64,000 nt of DNA from Agathobaculum sp. NTUH-O15-33 (lineage in GTDB: Bacteria > Bacillota > Clostridia > Oscillospirales > Butyricicoccaceae). The DNA is taken from assembly GCF_033193315.1 (NCBI RefSeq), contig NZ_CP136187.1:1426001-1490000 (forward strand), read 5' to 3'. Below the pieces are notes generated by a model. It saw only the letters and a list, made by a program, of their open reading frames with translations. It was not told the origin of the DNA and searched no databases. A program made the translations under genes and the position numbers. Shown in pieces: positions 15,527 through 24,115 of the stretch. Within the stretch, counting starts at the first letter, position 1. Each line of letters starts with the position of its first letter.

Positions 15527-16579
15527 ATGAAAATGAAAGCGGTATATATGCACGGCCCGATGGACCTGCGGATCGGGGAGCGCGAGCTCGAACCGCTCCG
15601 CGAAAACGAGGTGCGCATCAAAATCGCGCGGTGCGGCATCTGCGGTTCCGATCTGGGCTGTTACAGCGGCAAAAGCAGCGAAGGGCGGTACGATATCGCG
15701 CCGTATATCCCGGGCCACGAATACGCGGGCACGGTGGTGGAGACCGGCCCCGCCGTGCGCGACCTTACGGTGGGCGACCGCGTGACCGGCGATTGCAGCA
15801 TGGGCTGCAACGCGTGCGAAAACTGCAAAAACGGCAAAATGCCCTCCGCCTGCCTGCACGGGGACGAGGTCGGCTTCCGGCCCTATACGCCGGGCGCCAT
15901 GGCCGAATACCTGACGCTGAAGGAAGGCAACGTGCATCGCCTGCCACCGGATTGGCCGTTTGAAATGGGCGCGTGGGTGGAAACCTTCTGCGTGGGTTAT
16001 TTCAGCATTTGGGGCGGTAACGGCCATCTGGACGCCGCGGAGGACGTGCTGATTATCGGCGCGGGCTCGATCGGCCTGTGCGCCGCCATGACGGCCAAGG
16101 CATCGGGCGCGCATGTGATCGCGGCCGATCCGCTCGCCTTCCGCCGCGACGTCATCCTGCGCTACGGCGCGGATGAAGCGCTCGACCCGACCGCGCCCGA
16201 CTTCGCCGAACAGCTTAAAGGGCTGACGGGCGGCACGGGCCCCAGCTATGTGGTGGAAGCCTCCGGCACGCCCGCCGGCGCGGAAAACGCGGTAAAGCTG
16301 GCGGCGGACGGCGCGCGGGTGCGGCTGGTCGGCATGTGCGAGCGGGACATCACCATCAAGCCCACCGATTTGATCTTTAAGAACCTGAGCGTCAGCGGCT
16401 TTAACGGCACCAAAAACGCCATGGTGCGCACGATCAAGTTCATGGACCGTATCCGGGACAGCTATGATTTCGCGGCGCTCAATACCAGCTTCTATCCCTA
16501 TGAGCAGGCCAAGGCGGCGTTTGATTACGCCCTGCAAAACGCGGGGAGCGAGATCAAGGTGATGCTCACGTTCGACTAG
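15527..16579 (+). CDS. Zinc-dependent alcohol/polyol dehydrogenase (MDR family)
   Basis: A 350-residue medium-chain dehydrogenase. The catalytic zinc site starts with CGICGSD (Cys near residue 36), GHEYAG carries the zinc His/Glu, four structural-zinc cysteines lie in CNACENCKNGKMPSAC, and the cofactor loop GAGSIG is intact. It resembles sorbitol, threonine and galactitol-phosphate dehydrogenases. In this operon it probably oxidises the imported polyol or cyclitol, supplying the keto substrate for the IolE-like dehydratase. Confidence 0.88.
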   Translation: MKMKAVYMHGPMDLRIGERELEPLRENEVRIKIARCGICGSDLGCYSGKSSEGRYDIAPYIPGHEYAGTVVETGPAVRDLTVGDRVTGDCSMGCNACENCKNGKMPSACLHGDEVGFRPYTPGAMAEYLTLKEGNVHRLPPDWPFEMGAWVETFCVGYFSIWGGNGHLDAAEDVLIIGAGSIGLCAAMTAKASGAHVIAADPLAFRRDVILRYGADEALDPTAPDFAEQLKGLTGGTGPSYVVEASGTPAGAENAVKLAADGARVRLVGMCERDITIKPTDLIFKNLSVSGFNGTKNAMVRTIKFMDRIRDSYDFAALNTSFYPYEQAKAAFDYALQNAGSEIKVMLTFD

Positions 16580-16682
16580 GGCGACGGCCGAAGCCCTGTT
16601 CCGTACTGCGGCTCCAATCGCGTTACGAGCGGCGAATATGCCTGAAAACGCCCCGATTTGTGCAGAATATTGCGTGCCTTGC

Positions 16683-16711
16683 TTGAAAGTGCGCCGGTAA
16701 ATCGGTATAAT
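16683..16711 (+). promoter_or_regulatory. Promoter of the LacI-type regulator
   Basis: TTGAAA (16683-16688), exactly 17 bp, TATAAT (16706-16711), about 50 bp before the regulator start. Confidence 0.75.
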
Positions 16712-16760
16712 AAATGGGGACATCATGAATAAATGGAATAAAGTTTGAGGGTAACCGAAA

Positions 16761-17747
16761 GTGAAAAGAGTAACGCTGAAGGAGATCGCGGACAGGCTGA
16801 ACGTGTCCGTCAATACGGTTTCGCTGGTGCTGCGCAACCAGCCGGGCATCAGCCGGGACACGCGGGAAGCTGTACTGAAAACAGCGGAGCAGCTCGGTTA
16901 TCAGCCGCGCGCCGTGGCCGCGTGGAGGAATGTGCTGATCCTTTCCAACATCGAAAATACGGGCGACACCTATTTTTCCAACGAGTTTTTCAAGCAGATC
17001 AAGCTGGAACTGGAGCTGAACGGCTGTATCGCCGTTGCGCTGCACAATTTAAACGCGGTCAGCATCGAACGCATGCGCGAGGTGATCGACGAAAAGGGCG
17101 TCGAGGGCATCGTGGTGATCGACGAGATCGGTGAACAGCACGCGCTGCTGTTGCAGCAGCTTGGGCTGCCGGTCGTGTTGTACAGCTTTTATTTTCCCAA
17201 AATACCGTTTAGCAGCGTGATGGAGGACAATATCAGCGCCATGAGCCTGATCGTGTCGCATCTGCGCGCCAAGGGGTATGCGCGCATCGGCTTTATCGGC
17301 AGTTTGGACAGCAGCAAATCCTTTGCCGAGCGCTGGCTGGGCACCATGCTCGCGCTCAAGGCGGAAGGCATGGAGGTGGACATGCGGCGCATGTTTATCG
17401 ACCATACCTACAGCGAATGCTGCGACGTCGGCTTTTTAACGCAGCTTTTTACCGCCAGCCCGCTGCCGGACGCGCTGCTTTGCGGCAACGATAAAATCGC
17501 CATGGCCAGCATCAAGGCGCTGGGGCGGCTCGGCTACGCCGTGCCGCGGGATATCGGCGTGGTCGGGTTCGACAATTCCGAGCTCGCGGGCCTGTGCATG
17601 CCGACGCTGACCACGGTCGATAACAATTCGCATTTGCAGGCGCGCACGGTCGTGCGCCGCCTGACCTATATGATGGACAGCGAGCGGCCGGTTCCGGTGG
17701 AACGCATCATCACCCCCGTCGCGCTGGTGCTGGGGGAATCCTGCTAA
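16761..17747 (+). CDS. LacI family transcriptional regulator
   Basis: A 328-residue repressor: N-terminal HTH (VTLKEIADRLNVSVNTVSLVLR), hinge helix, then a sugar-binding periplasmic-protein-like domain ending in the usual VGFDNSELA and LTTVDN segments. The start is GTG at 16761 with GAGGG upstream. It follows the iolE/ABC operon, has its own promoter, and probably responds to the imported sugar or cyclitol. Confidence 0.9.
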   Translation: MKRVTLKEIADRLNVSVNTVSLVLRNQPGISRDTREAVLKTAEQLGYQPRAVAAWRNVLILSNIENTGDTYFSNEFFKQIKLELELNGCIAVALHNLNAVSIERMREVIDEKGVEGIVVIDEIGEQHALLLQQLGLPVVLYSFYFPKIPFSSVMEDNISAMSLIVSHLRAKGYARIGFIGSLDSSKSFAERWLGTMLALKAEGMEVDMRRMFIDHTYSECCDVGFLTQLFTASPLPDALLCGNDKIAMASIKALGRLGYAVPRDIGVVGFDNSELAGLCMPTLTTVDNNSHLQARTVVRRLTYMMDSERPVPVERIITPVALVLGESC

Positions 17748-17775
17748 ACTTCTCTTTTCCTTTTTCTCTTCTTTA

Positions 17776-17819
17776 GGGCGCGCGGCGCGGGGCCAAAAAA
17801 GCCCCACGCCGCGCGTCCC
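17776..17819 (+). terminator. Hairpin terminator after the LacI-type gene
   Basis: A very GC-rich 18-bp stem (GGGCGCGCGGCGCGGGGC with its complement) around CAAAAAA. The following T-run is weak, but the hairpin lies 30 bp past the stop codon. Confidence 0.6.
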
Positions 17820-17862
17820 TGTATTTGCCTATGGAAAACTCCATACGGATTTCATAAAACCG

Positions 17863-17871
17863 TGCTATACT
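17863..17871 (+). promoter_or_regulatory. Extended -10 promoter of the two-component operon
   Basis: TGCTATACT forms an extended -10 25 bp before the response-regulator start; no good -35 is visible at the proper distance. Confidence 0.5.
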
Positions 17872-17896
17872 GGTCAAAGAGCGAGGAGGCGATCGC

Positions 17897-18562
17897 GTGA
17901 AGCGGATTTTGGTGGTAGAGGACGAACTGGAAATACAGGAGCTGCTGCTGGCGTACCTGCGCAGCGAGGGCTACGCGGTTACCCCGGCGGGGGACGGCAT
18001 GCAGGCGGTGGACTTTTTTCGCCGGGAGCCGTTCGATCTGGTGCTGCTCGACGTGCTGTTGCCCAAGATAGACGGCTTCGGCGTGTGCGAGCTGATCCGG
18101 CGGGAATCCCGCGTGCCGGTGATCATGCTCACCGCGCTGGACGGCGAAGCCGAACAGCTGCGCGGCTTTGATCTGGAAATAGACGACTATGTGACAAAGC
18201 CCTTTTCCATGCCCGTGCTGCTGCGCAAGATCGCGGCGGTGCTGCGCCGCGCGGGCGGGCAGACGGAGAGCAACCTGCTGCGCTACCGCGACCTGCTGCT
18301 CGATCTGGACGCGCGCGAATGCACGTTTCAGGGCGCGCCGGTCGAGCTGACCCAGCGCGAGTTCGACCTGCTCTGCGAGCTGGTGGGAAAGCCGGGCCGG
18401 GTGCACACGCGCGAGGTGCTTTTGAGCCGCCTGTGGGGCTATGACTTTTTGGGCGACGAGCGCATCGTGGACAGCCATATCAAGAACCTGCGCAAAAAGC
18501 TGCCCGCGGATTATATCGAAACCATCAGGGGGGTGGGCTACCGTGCTGCGAAGGAAGCTTAG
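17897..18562 (+). CDS. OmpR/PhoB family response regulator
   Basis: A 221-residue two-component regulator. The receiver domain has the acidic pair near residues 8-10, phospho-acceptor Asp52 (VLLDVLLPK), the Thr of MLTA and the Lys of VTKPF. The C-terminal winged helix (residues about 125-221) is of OmpR type. The start is GTG with GAGGAGG upstream. It overlaps the kinase gene by 20 bases. No obvious target gene lies adjacent, so its regulon is not apparent. Confidence 0.93.
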   Translation: MKRILVVEDELEIQELLLAYLRSEGYAVTPAGDGMQAVDFFRREPFDLVLLDVLLPKIDGFGVCELIRRESRVPVIMLTALDGEAEQLRGFDLEIDDYVTKPFSMPVLLRKIAAVLRRAGGQTESNLLRYRDLLLDLDARECTFQGAPVELTQREFDLLCELVGKPGRVHTREVLLSRLWGYDFLGDERIVDSHIKNLRKKLPADYIETIRGVGYRAAKEA

Positions 18563-20051
18563 AGAAAGCCTTACGTTCCGCATTTTCAGCGTCACCTGCC
18601 TGCTGCTTCTGCTCGCGGGCGCGGTGACCTTCGGCTTCATCGTTTGGGCAACGCCCACCTCGTATCTGACCATCATGACCAGCGATCTGGATGAAAAGGC
18701 CGAGGTTTTGGCCGAGCGCCTGTCCGCCACCGCGTTTGACGACAGCGGCCCCCTGCTGGACGCTTTTGTGCGGGACGAGGCGGACGTGATGATCGTCGGC
18801 CCGGATGGAAAAATCGTGCAAACGCCGTCCAACCTCGCGGTCAGCCCGGTGTACGAGGATAAAGATGAGAATGTCGTGGTCGTTTCCATCGGCGGGGGAG
18901 AGGATACGCTCGCCGTTTCGTCTGATGTTTCCGGTGCGGTCGCGGAAACGGTCTCTGTGCTCACCTCGTCGGATGCATCGGGTGAAATGACCTACGCCTT
19001 TGAATATCCCGACCGGCAGGGGGAATACACCATGGTGGTGTCGCCCCGCGTGCGGGTGGCGACCAATCAGGCGGTATCGGCGCTCGGCAAGGTCGCGCCT
19101 TGGCTGCTGGCCGTTATGCTGGTCTTTTCCGTTTTGTGCGCGCTGTTTTATTCCCGCTATATCACGCGGCCCATCGTGCGGCTGAGCGGCATTTCCCAGC
19201 GCATGGCGGAGCTGGATTTTGACTGGAAATGCGGCGAAAAGCGGCTGGATGAGATCGGCGTTTTAGGCCGCAGTCTGGATGAGCTGTCCGGCCGCCTGTC
19301 CGCCGCGCTGGGCGACCTGCAAACCGCGAATGAAACGCTCAAAAGCGATATCGACCGCGAACGCGAGCTCGAACGGCAGCGGCTGCAATTTTTCTCCGCC
19401 GCCTCGCACGAGCTAAAAACCCCGGTGACCATCTTGAAGGGCCAGCTCACCGGCATGCTCGAAGGGGTGGACGTGTATCAGGACCGCGACGCCTATCTGG
19501 CAAAATCCCTGCGCGTGACCGCTCGCATGGAAGCGCTGGTGCAGGAGATACTCACCGTGTCGCGCATCGAATCGAACGGGTTCGCGCTGCGGGAGCAGCC
19601 GACGGACTTGGGCGAAGCGGTAAGCGCCCAGCTCGCTTTGGATGAGGATTTGATCGAGCTAAAGGGCCTAACGCTCACCGCCGAACTGCCCACGGGCACG
19701 ATCGTTTCGGCCGACCCCGTTTTGCTGCGCAAGGTGCTGGATAACATATTGTCCAACGCGGTGTTTTACGCGCCGGAGGGGGCGAAGCTGCGCGTCGCCC
19801 TGCAAACGGAGCCGGAGGAGGCCGTGCTGACCGTGGAAAACAGCGGCTCGCACATACCGGAGGACGCGCTGGCCCATGTGTTCGAGGCCTTTTACCGGGC
19901 GGATAGCTCGCGCAACCGCCGCACCGGCGGCAGCGGGCTGGGTCTGTACATCGTCAAGATGATACTCGACCGCCACGGCGCCGGCTACGCCATACAAAAC
20001 ACGGCGGACGGCGTGCGGTTCACCATCCGCTGGCCGAAAAAACTACCCTAA
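18543..20051 (+). CDS. Membrane sensor histidine kinase
   Basis: A 502-residue kinase partnering the preceding regulator. Two membrane helices (near residues 10-33 and 175-200) flank an extracellular sensor of about 140 residues. A HAMP linker, the H-box (FFSAASHELKTPV), an N-box (LDNILSNAVFYA) and the G-box (GGSGLGLYIVK) follow. The GTG at 18543 is chosen because the protein begins with a basic segment and helix there; the 34 codons upstream re-read the regulator gene in another frame. The signal sensed is unknown. Confidence 0.9.
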   Translation: MLRRKLRESLTFRIFSVTCLLLLLAGAVTFGFIVWATPTSYLTIMTSDLDEKAEVLAERLSATAFDDSGPLLDAFVRDEADVMIVGPDGKIVQTPSNLAVSPVYEDKDENVVVVSIGGGEDTLAVSSDVSGAVAETVSVLTSSDASGEMTYAFEYPDRQGEYTMVVSPRVRVATNQAVSALGKVAPWLLAVMLVFSVLCALFYSRYITRPIVRLSGISQRMAELDFDWKCGEKRLDEIGVLGRSLDELSGRLSAALGDLQTANETLKSDIDRERELERQRLQFFSAASHELKTPVTILKGQLTGMLEGVDVYQDRDAYLAKSLRVTARMEALVQEILTVSRIESNGFALREQPTDLGEAVSAQLALDEDLIELKGLTLTAELPTGTIVSADPVLLRKVLDNILSNAVFYAPEGAKLRVALQTEPEEAVLTVENSGSHIPEDALAHVFEAFYRADSSRNRRTGGSGLGLYIVKMILDRHGAGYAIQNTADGVRFTIRWPKKLP

Positions 20052-20060
20052 CAAAATAGG

Positions 20061-20097
20061 AAAGGCTGTTGCAACATGGGTTGCAACAGCCTTTTTT
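20061..20097. terminator. Bidirectional terminator between the kinase and the OCD-family gene
   Basis: AAAGGCTGTTGCAAC and GTTGCAACAGCC form a perfect stem with a four-base loop, followed by TTTTTT on the plus strand and preceded by A residues for the minus strand. It serves the two convergent genes. Confidence 0.85.
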
Positions 20098-20100
20098 AGC

Positions 20101-21063
20101 TTATACAGTTTGATACACGGTGATGGCCATGGCCACATCCAGCACACAGGAGCCGACGCTTTCGTACAGGGTGATCTCGCCGTCGCTTTGGCGGCCGGGA
20201 ATGTTTTTTACCAGCACGTCGCCCACGCTGCCGCGCACCTTGTCACGCGCGATCAGGCCCTGCGCAAGGGGAATCAGAATATCGCCCGCGGCGGCCCACA
20301 GCCCGTCCACATGCTCGGTGACGACAAAGCTTGCTTGCTCAACGGTTTGCGCGTCAATCTCCTGCATCGTGGGGGTGAACGAGCCAATGGCGTTCACATG
20401 CGTGCCGGGGCGGAGCGCCGCGCCGTCAAAAACGGGCGTGCGCGAGGGGGTGGCGGTACAGACGATATCGGAGCCTTCCACGCACTGTTCGCCGCTGCCG
20501 CACGGGATGATTTCGTACGGGCGGTTGCGGGCGGCGGCGATCCGTTTGGCAAAAGCGTTCATGCGCTCCGTGGAGCGGTCGAAAATGCGAAGCTCGGTAA
20601 GGGGGCGGACCTCCTGAATGGCCAATGCCTGCGTAAAGGCCTGCGTGCCGGTGCCGATGATGCCGAGCCTGCACGCGTCCCGCCGCGCCAAAAGCCCGGT
20701 GGCGACCCCGGCGCTCGCGCCGGTTTTCAGCGCGGTCAGGTAATTGGCGCCGATCAGGGCGAGCTGCTCGCCGTTTCGCGTGGAATACAGGCTGATGGTG
20801 GATTGGTCGCAGGGCAGCCCTGCTTTCACGTTGTCCGGAAACACGGCTGAAAATTTGGAGCCGAAGATCGGGATATTGGTACAAACGGCGGTGAGCCATT
20901 GCCCCATGTTTTTTTCGCTGCCCACCGGCATGACGATGCGGCCGCCGGGGTACATTTCCCCTTTGACGCAGGCGCGGTAGGCGTTTTCCACGGTTTGCAG
21001 CGCGGCTTTCATATCGAGCGCTGCGGCGGCCTGCTCTTCCGGGATGATCTTCAAGTTTTTCAT
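20101..21063 (-). CDS. Ornithine cyclodeaminase/mu-crystallin family protein (probable pyrroline-2-carboxylate reductase)
   Basis: A 320-residue NAD(P)-binding enzyme with the family segments KTGASAGVATGLLARRD and LGIIGTGTQAF. The family holds ornithine cyclodeaminase, alanine dehydrogenase and ketimine reductases. Its minus-strand partner directly upstream is a proline-racemase-family protein, so reduction of 1-pyrroline-2-carboxylate to proline is the best guess. The ATG at 21063 is preferred, with AAAGGAGCG upstream; 26 further codons upstream have no such site. The two genes are 16 bp apart. Confidence 0.85.
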   Translation of the reverse strand: MKNLKIIPEEQAAAALDMKAALQTVENAYRACVKGEMYPGGRIVMPVGSEKNMGQWLTAVCTNIPIFGSKFSAVFPDNVKAGLPCDQSTISLYSTRNGEQLALIGANYLTALKTGASAGVATGLLARRDACRLGIIGTGTQAFTQALAIQEVRPLTELRIFDRSTERMNAFAKRIAAARNRPYEIIPCGSGEQCVEGSDIVCTATPSRTPVFDGAALRPGTHVNAIGSFTPTMQEIDAQTVEQASFVVTEHVDGLWAAAGDILIPLAQGLIARDKVRGSVGDVLVKNIPGRQSDGEITLYESVGSCVLDVAMAITVYQTV

Positions 21064-21079
21064 TAAGAAACGCTCCTTT

Positions 21080-22132
21080 TTACGCCCAGATATCGCCGAC
21101 CGTAAAACCGTTCGGGAAGGGGTCGGTCGGGTCGAGCACATAGGTGTTGTAGCCGTAGATCCACGATTGCCCGCCCACGGTGGGCACCACCGCGTCGTAA
21201 TCGCCGATCTTGGTCTCTTCCACCAGCTCGCCGGTGTAGACGATGCCGAGTATGCCCTCGTGCCGGAACTTTTGGTGCAGGGGGAGCTGGCCCTTTGCGT
21301 GCAGCACCGCCATTTTCGCGCAGGTGCCGGTGCCGCAGGGGCAGCGGTCGAGCGCGGCGGTCCAAGTGGCGGGATTGTTCAGATCAACAAAGCCGCTGCC
21401 GACGCGAACGGAGTTTTTCCAGTCTGCCGCCGGGTTGTCGGTGGGGCCGGACAGCTCCACATTGGTGATGCCGATGCCGGGATAGTCCGGGTGGGCGACC
21501 GGAAGCTGCTCCTGCGCCGCGCCGAGGATGAGCGACGTGACACGGGCGATCTCCGCGCCGTGCGACGGGATCAGCTCCAGCCCCGGGAACTGCCGCACAT
21601 CGGCGATCACGTAGAACATGCCGCCCCACGCCACGTCCACCGTCACCTTGCCCAGATGCGGCACCTCGATCTCCCGATCCAGATAGACCGCGAAGGCGGG
21701 CACGTTGCGGAAGGTGACCTGCGTGACCTTGCCGCCCTGACATTCGGCCTTGATGCGGATCAGCCCGGCGGGGGCTTCCAGCGTAAACTCTGTGACCGGC
21801 TCCTGCATGGGCAGCATACCGGTTTCCAGCAGCACGGTGGCGACGGAAATGGTGTTGCCGCCGGACATGACAGGGTATTCCACCTGCTCCATAATGATAA
21901 AGCCCGCGTCGGCCTCCGGGTGCTTGGGGGGCACCAGCAGGTTGACGCACATCGGCGGGTAGCCCCGCGGCTCGCGGCACATCAGCATGCGCACCTGATC
22001 GTCGTTTTGTTCCAGCCATTTCATTTGTTCGTATACGGTGGCCCCGGGAATATGCGGCACGCCGCCTGTGATTACGCGCATGGGTTCGCCGGAATGGGTC
22101 TCAACCGTGGTAAAAATCCTCTGAAAGCTCAT
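21080..22132 (-). CDS. Proline racemase family protein (probable trans-3-hydroxy-L-proline dehydratase or hydroxyproline epimerase)
   Basis: A 350-residue two-domain enzyme of the proline racemase fold. The second catalytic residue is Cys266 (PCGTG), but the first position is Ser90 (VMSGGNT) in place of the Cys of MCGH in true racemases. In this superfamily Ser/Cys pairs are linked to 4-hydroxyproline epimerase and trans-3-hydroxyproline dehydratase activities. The OCD-family gene downstream supports the dehydratase reading: it would reduce the resulting pyrroline carboxylate to proline. AAGGAGG precedes the ATG. A divergent GntR regulator probably controls the pair. Confidence 0.87.
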   Translation of the reverse strand: MSFQRIFTTVETHSGEPMRVITGGVPHIPGATVYEQMKWLEQNDDQVRMLMCREPRGYPPMCVNLLVPPKHPEADAGFIIMEQVEYPVMSGGNTISVATVLLETGMLPMQEPVTEFTLEAPAGLIRIKAECQGGKVTQVTFRNVPAFAVYLDREIEVPHLGKVTVDVAWGGMFYVIADVRQFPGLELIPSHGAEIARVTSLILGAAQEQLPVAHPDYPGIGITNVELSGPTDNPAADWKNSVRVGSGFVDLNNPATWTAALDRCPCGTGTCAKMAVLHAKGQLPLHQKFRHEGILGIVYTGELVEETKIGDYDAVVPTVGGQSWIYGYNTYVLDPTDPFPNGFTVGDIWA

Positions 22133-22158
22133 GACGGTACCTCCTTTTTGATAGTTTT

Positions 22159-22187
22159 ACAATAGTAGACCCGCGCGGGCAAAGCAA
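22159..22187 (-). promoter_or_regulatory. Promoter of the proline-racemase-family operon, with palindrome in the spacer
   Basis: Minus strand: TTGCTT (22182-22187), 17-bp spacer, TATTGT (22159-22164). The spacer contains the perfect palindrome CCCGCGCGGG (22170-22179), a candidate repressor site. Confidence 0.5.
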
Positions 22188-22360
22188 GCCGCACTTTGCA
22201 CAAAACACGCCCTGCTGTTTTTCCACTTTGCACAGTGGCCCAAAGGATTTTGAACCTGTAACGCAAGTGGTCCTTTATTTCGCGTACCACTGGACGTTTC
22301 TGTTTTCCACAAATTTTTATAGAAAGTTTCGTGAAATATGCCCAAGGTGGGTGGGAAAAC

Positions 22361-22389
22361 TTGCGGCCCCGCCCGGTACGCCTTATAAT
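22361..22389 (+). promoter_or_regulatory. Promoter of the GntR-type regulator
   Basis: TTGCGG (22361-22366), 17 bp, TATAAT (22384-22389), 30 bp upstream of the start. Between the two divergent promoters a dyad AGTGGT-N14-ACCACT lies near 22268-22295. Confidence 0.65.
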
Positions 22390-22418
22390 GAAAAATAACG
22401 GCAAGGGGGATTGTGAAA

Positions 22419-23150
22419 ATGAAACACCAATGTATTGAGGAAGATATCCGGGGCCTGATTCTTTCCGGCGACGGGGTGGCGGCGGACGGGCAGCTTTGCA
22501 GCGAGCGCGATCTGGCCGCCCGGTTTCGGGTCAGCCGTTCCGCGGTTCGCAAAGCGATTGATTCCCTGTGCAGCCAAGGCTGGCTGATCCGCTTCCACGG
22601 CCGGGGAACCTATGTGAAGAATATGAAGGATTTTCACTGCTCCCAGTCGCTCTATTCGGTCACGCGGTGCGCCCAGCACTATGAGGAGCTGGGCATGCAG
22701 CCGCTCGTTACCGTGCTGGAACAGGCGGTGGTGCCCGCGAACCAAACCATTGCGTCCTATTTGAAAATCGCGGAAGGCGATCCGGTTCTAAAGCTGCAAA
22801 AGCTCTATCAGGCGAACCGCCTGATCCTCAATCTATCGGTCTCTTATCTGTCGCCGGCGGATTTTCCGGGTATCGAAAATCAGGATTTTTCCATACCGAT
22901 CTGCGAGGTGCTCCGCGCCCGTTACGGCGCGTACCCCAGAAAAACGGAAAACACCATCGAAGCCGTGCTGCCCTCTGCGGAGATCGCCAAAAACCTAAAG
23001 ATCACGGAAACAACGCCCATTTTGCTGTTTGAATCGCTCACGACCGGCATCATGAACGGGCGTTATTTGCCGCTGGAATATTATAAGACCTATCACCGCA
23101 CGGATCACCTGCGTTTTCGCTTCGATCAGGAACACGAAGCGGTGGACTGA
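22419..23150 (+). CDS. GntR family regulator with UTRA ligand domain
   Basis: A 243-residue HutC-subfamily regulator: N-terminal winged helix (LCSERDLAARFRVSRSAVRKAID, recognition helix near residues 40-60) and a C-terminal UTRA domain of about 150 residues that binds a small effector. The ATG at 22419 lies eight bases after GGGGGA; a GTG six bases earlier is an alternative start. It is divergent from the proline-racemase/OCD pair and most likely represses it until a hydroxyproline-type ligand is present. Confidence 0.88.
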   Translation: MKHQCIEEDIRGLILSGDGVAADGQLCSERDLAARFRVSRSAVRKAIDSLCSQGWLIRFHGRGTYVKNMKDFHCSQSLYSVTRCAQHYEELGMQPLVTVLEQAVVPANQTIASYLKIAEGDPVLKLQKLYQANRLILNLSVSYLSPADFPGIENQDFSIPICEVLRARYGAYPRKTENTIEAVLPSAEIAKNLKITETTPILLFESLTTGIMNGRYLPLEYYKTYHRTDHLRFRFDQEHEAVD

Positions 23151-23254
23151 AACCGCCGTTTCTCCACACAAAACACAAATAGTCTTCAAGGGCGGTTCAA
23201 AGTCCGGCGGTATCCTTATCTCGTACTCCAAACGAGAAAGGATGCCTGAACCTT

Positions 23255-24115
23255 ATGGAAATCACGATCGATCACCTGAATATGACCTACCCGAACGGCA
23301 AGCGGGCGCTGCGCGATATCTCGCTCCAACTGGCAAGCCCCAATCTCATCGGCCTGCTCGGGCCAAACGGCGCGGGCAAAAGTACGCTGATGAAGCTGCT
23401 GGTGGCGGGCCTTATGCCGACGGAGGGCGAAATCCGCGTGGACGGCGCGCCGCTGCGGAAGCATGAAAAGGAACTGAAAAACCGGCTGGGCTATCTGCCC
23501 CAGTCCTTCGGCCTGTATGACGAACTGACGGTGTGGCAGTTTTTAGACTATATGGCCGCCCTCAAGAACATACCGGACGCTAAACGCGCGATTGACAGGG
23601 TCATCGAAGCGGTCAACCTATCGGAAAAGCGAAAGGCGCGTATCCGCACGCTGTCGGGCGGGCAGCGGCAGCGCGTGGGCGTGGCGCAGGCCCTGCTGGG
23701 CGACCCGCAGTTTTTGATCTTTGACGAGCCGACCGTCGGCCTCGACCCGGAGGAACGCATCCACTTCCGCAACCTGTTTTCCCGCGCCGCGCAGGACAAG
23801 ATCGTCGTCCTTTCCACCCATATTATCGAGGACGTGCAGTCCGTCTGCAACCGGCTGATCGTGATGGACCGGGGCCGCGTCCGGTTTGACGGCACGCCCT
23901 CGGCGCTCATCCAGCGCGCCGAGGGGCACGTGGGCGTTTTTGAACAGGCGGAGGTGCAGGCGACGGAAGGGCTGCACATCACCTCGCGCGTGAACACGGC
24001 GCGCGGCATCCGCTGCCGTGCGGTCGCGGAACTGCTGCCCCATTCTGTCGAGCCGGTCGAACCGACGCTGGAGGATGCGTACCTCTACTGCATCGCCGGG
24101 GAGGAAGCGCAATGA
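23255..24115 (+). CDS. ABC transporter ATP-binding protein (ABC-2 exporter type)
   Basis: A 286-residue ATPase: Walker A GPNGAGKST, Q-loop (YLPQSF), signature LSGGQRQRV, Walker B FLIFDEPTVGLD, His switch (LSTHI). The C-terminal extension of about 65 residues is common in ABC-2 type ATPases. It overlaps the next gene by four bases. The following two genes encode membrane subunits, one with a peptidase domain. No self-resistance or bacteriocin gene is adjacent, so the cargo is unknown. Confidence 0.92.
   Translation: MEITIDHLNMTYPNGKRALRDISLQLASPNLIGLLGPNGAGKSTLMKLLVAGLMPTEGEIRVDGAPLRKHEKELKNRLGYLPQSFGLYDELTVWQFLDYMAALKNIPDAKRAIDRVIEAVNLSEKRKARIRTLSGGQRQRVGVAQALLGDPQFLIFDEPTVGLDPEERIHFRNLFSRAAQDKIVVLSTHIIEDVQSVCNRLIVMDRGRVRFDGTPSALIQRAEGHVGVFEQAEVQATEGLHITSRVNTARGIRCRAVAELLPHSVEPVEPTLEDAYLYCIAGEEAQ

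Noticed and set aside
15200..16861. 553-codon minus-strand ORF over the permease and alcohol dehydrogenase genes
   Set aside because: It is antisense to two well-supported genes and has shadow composition.
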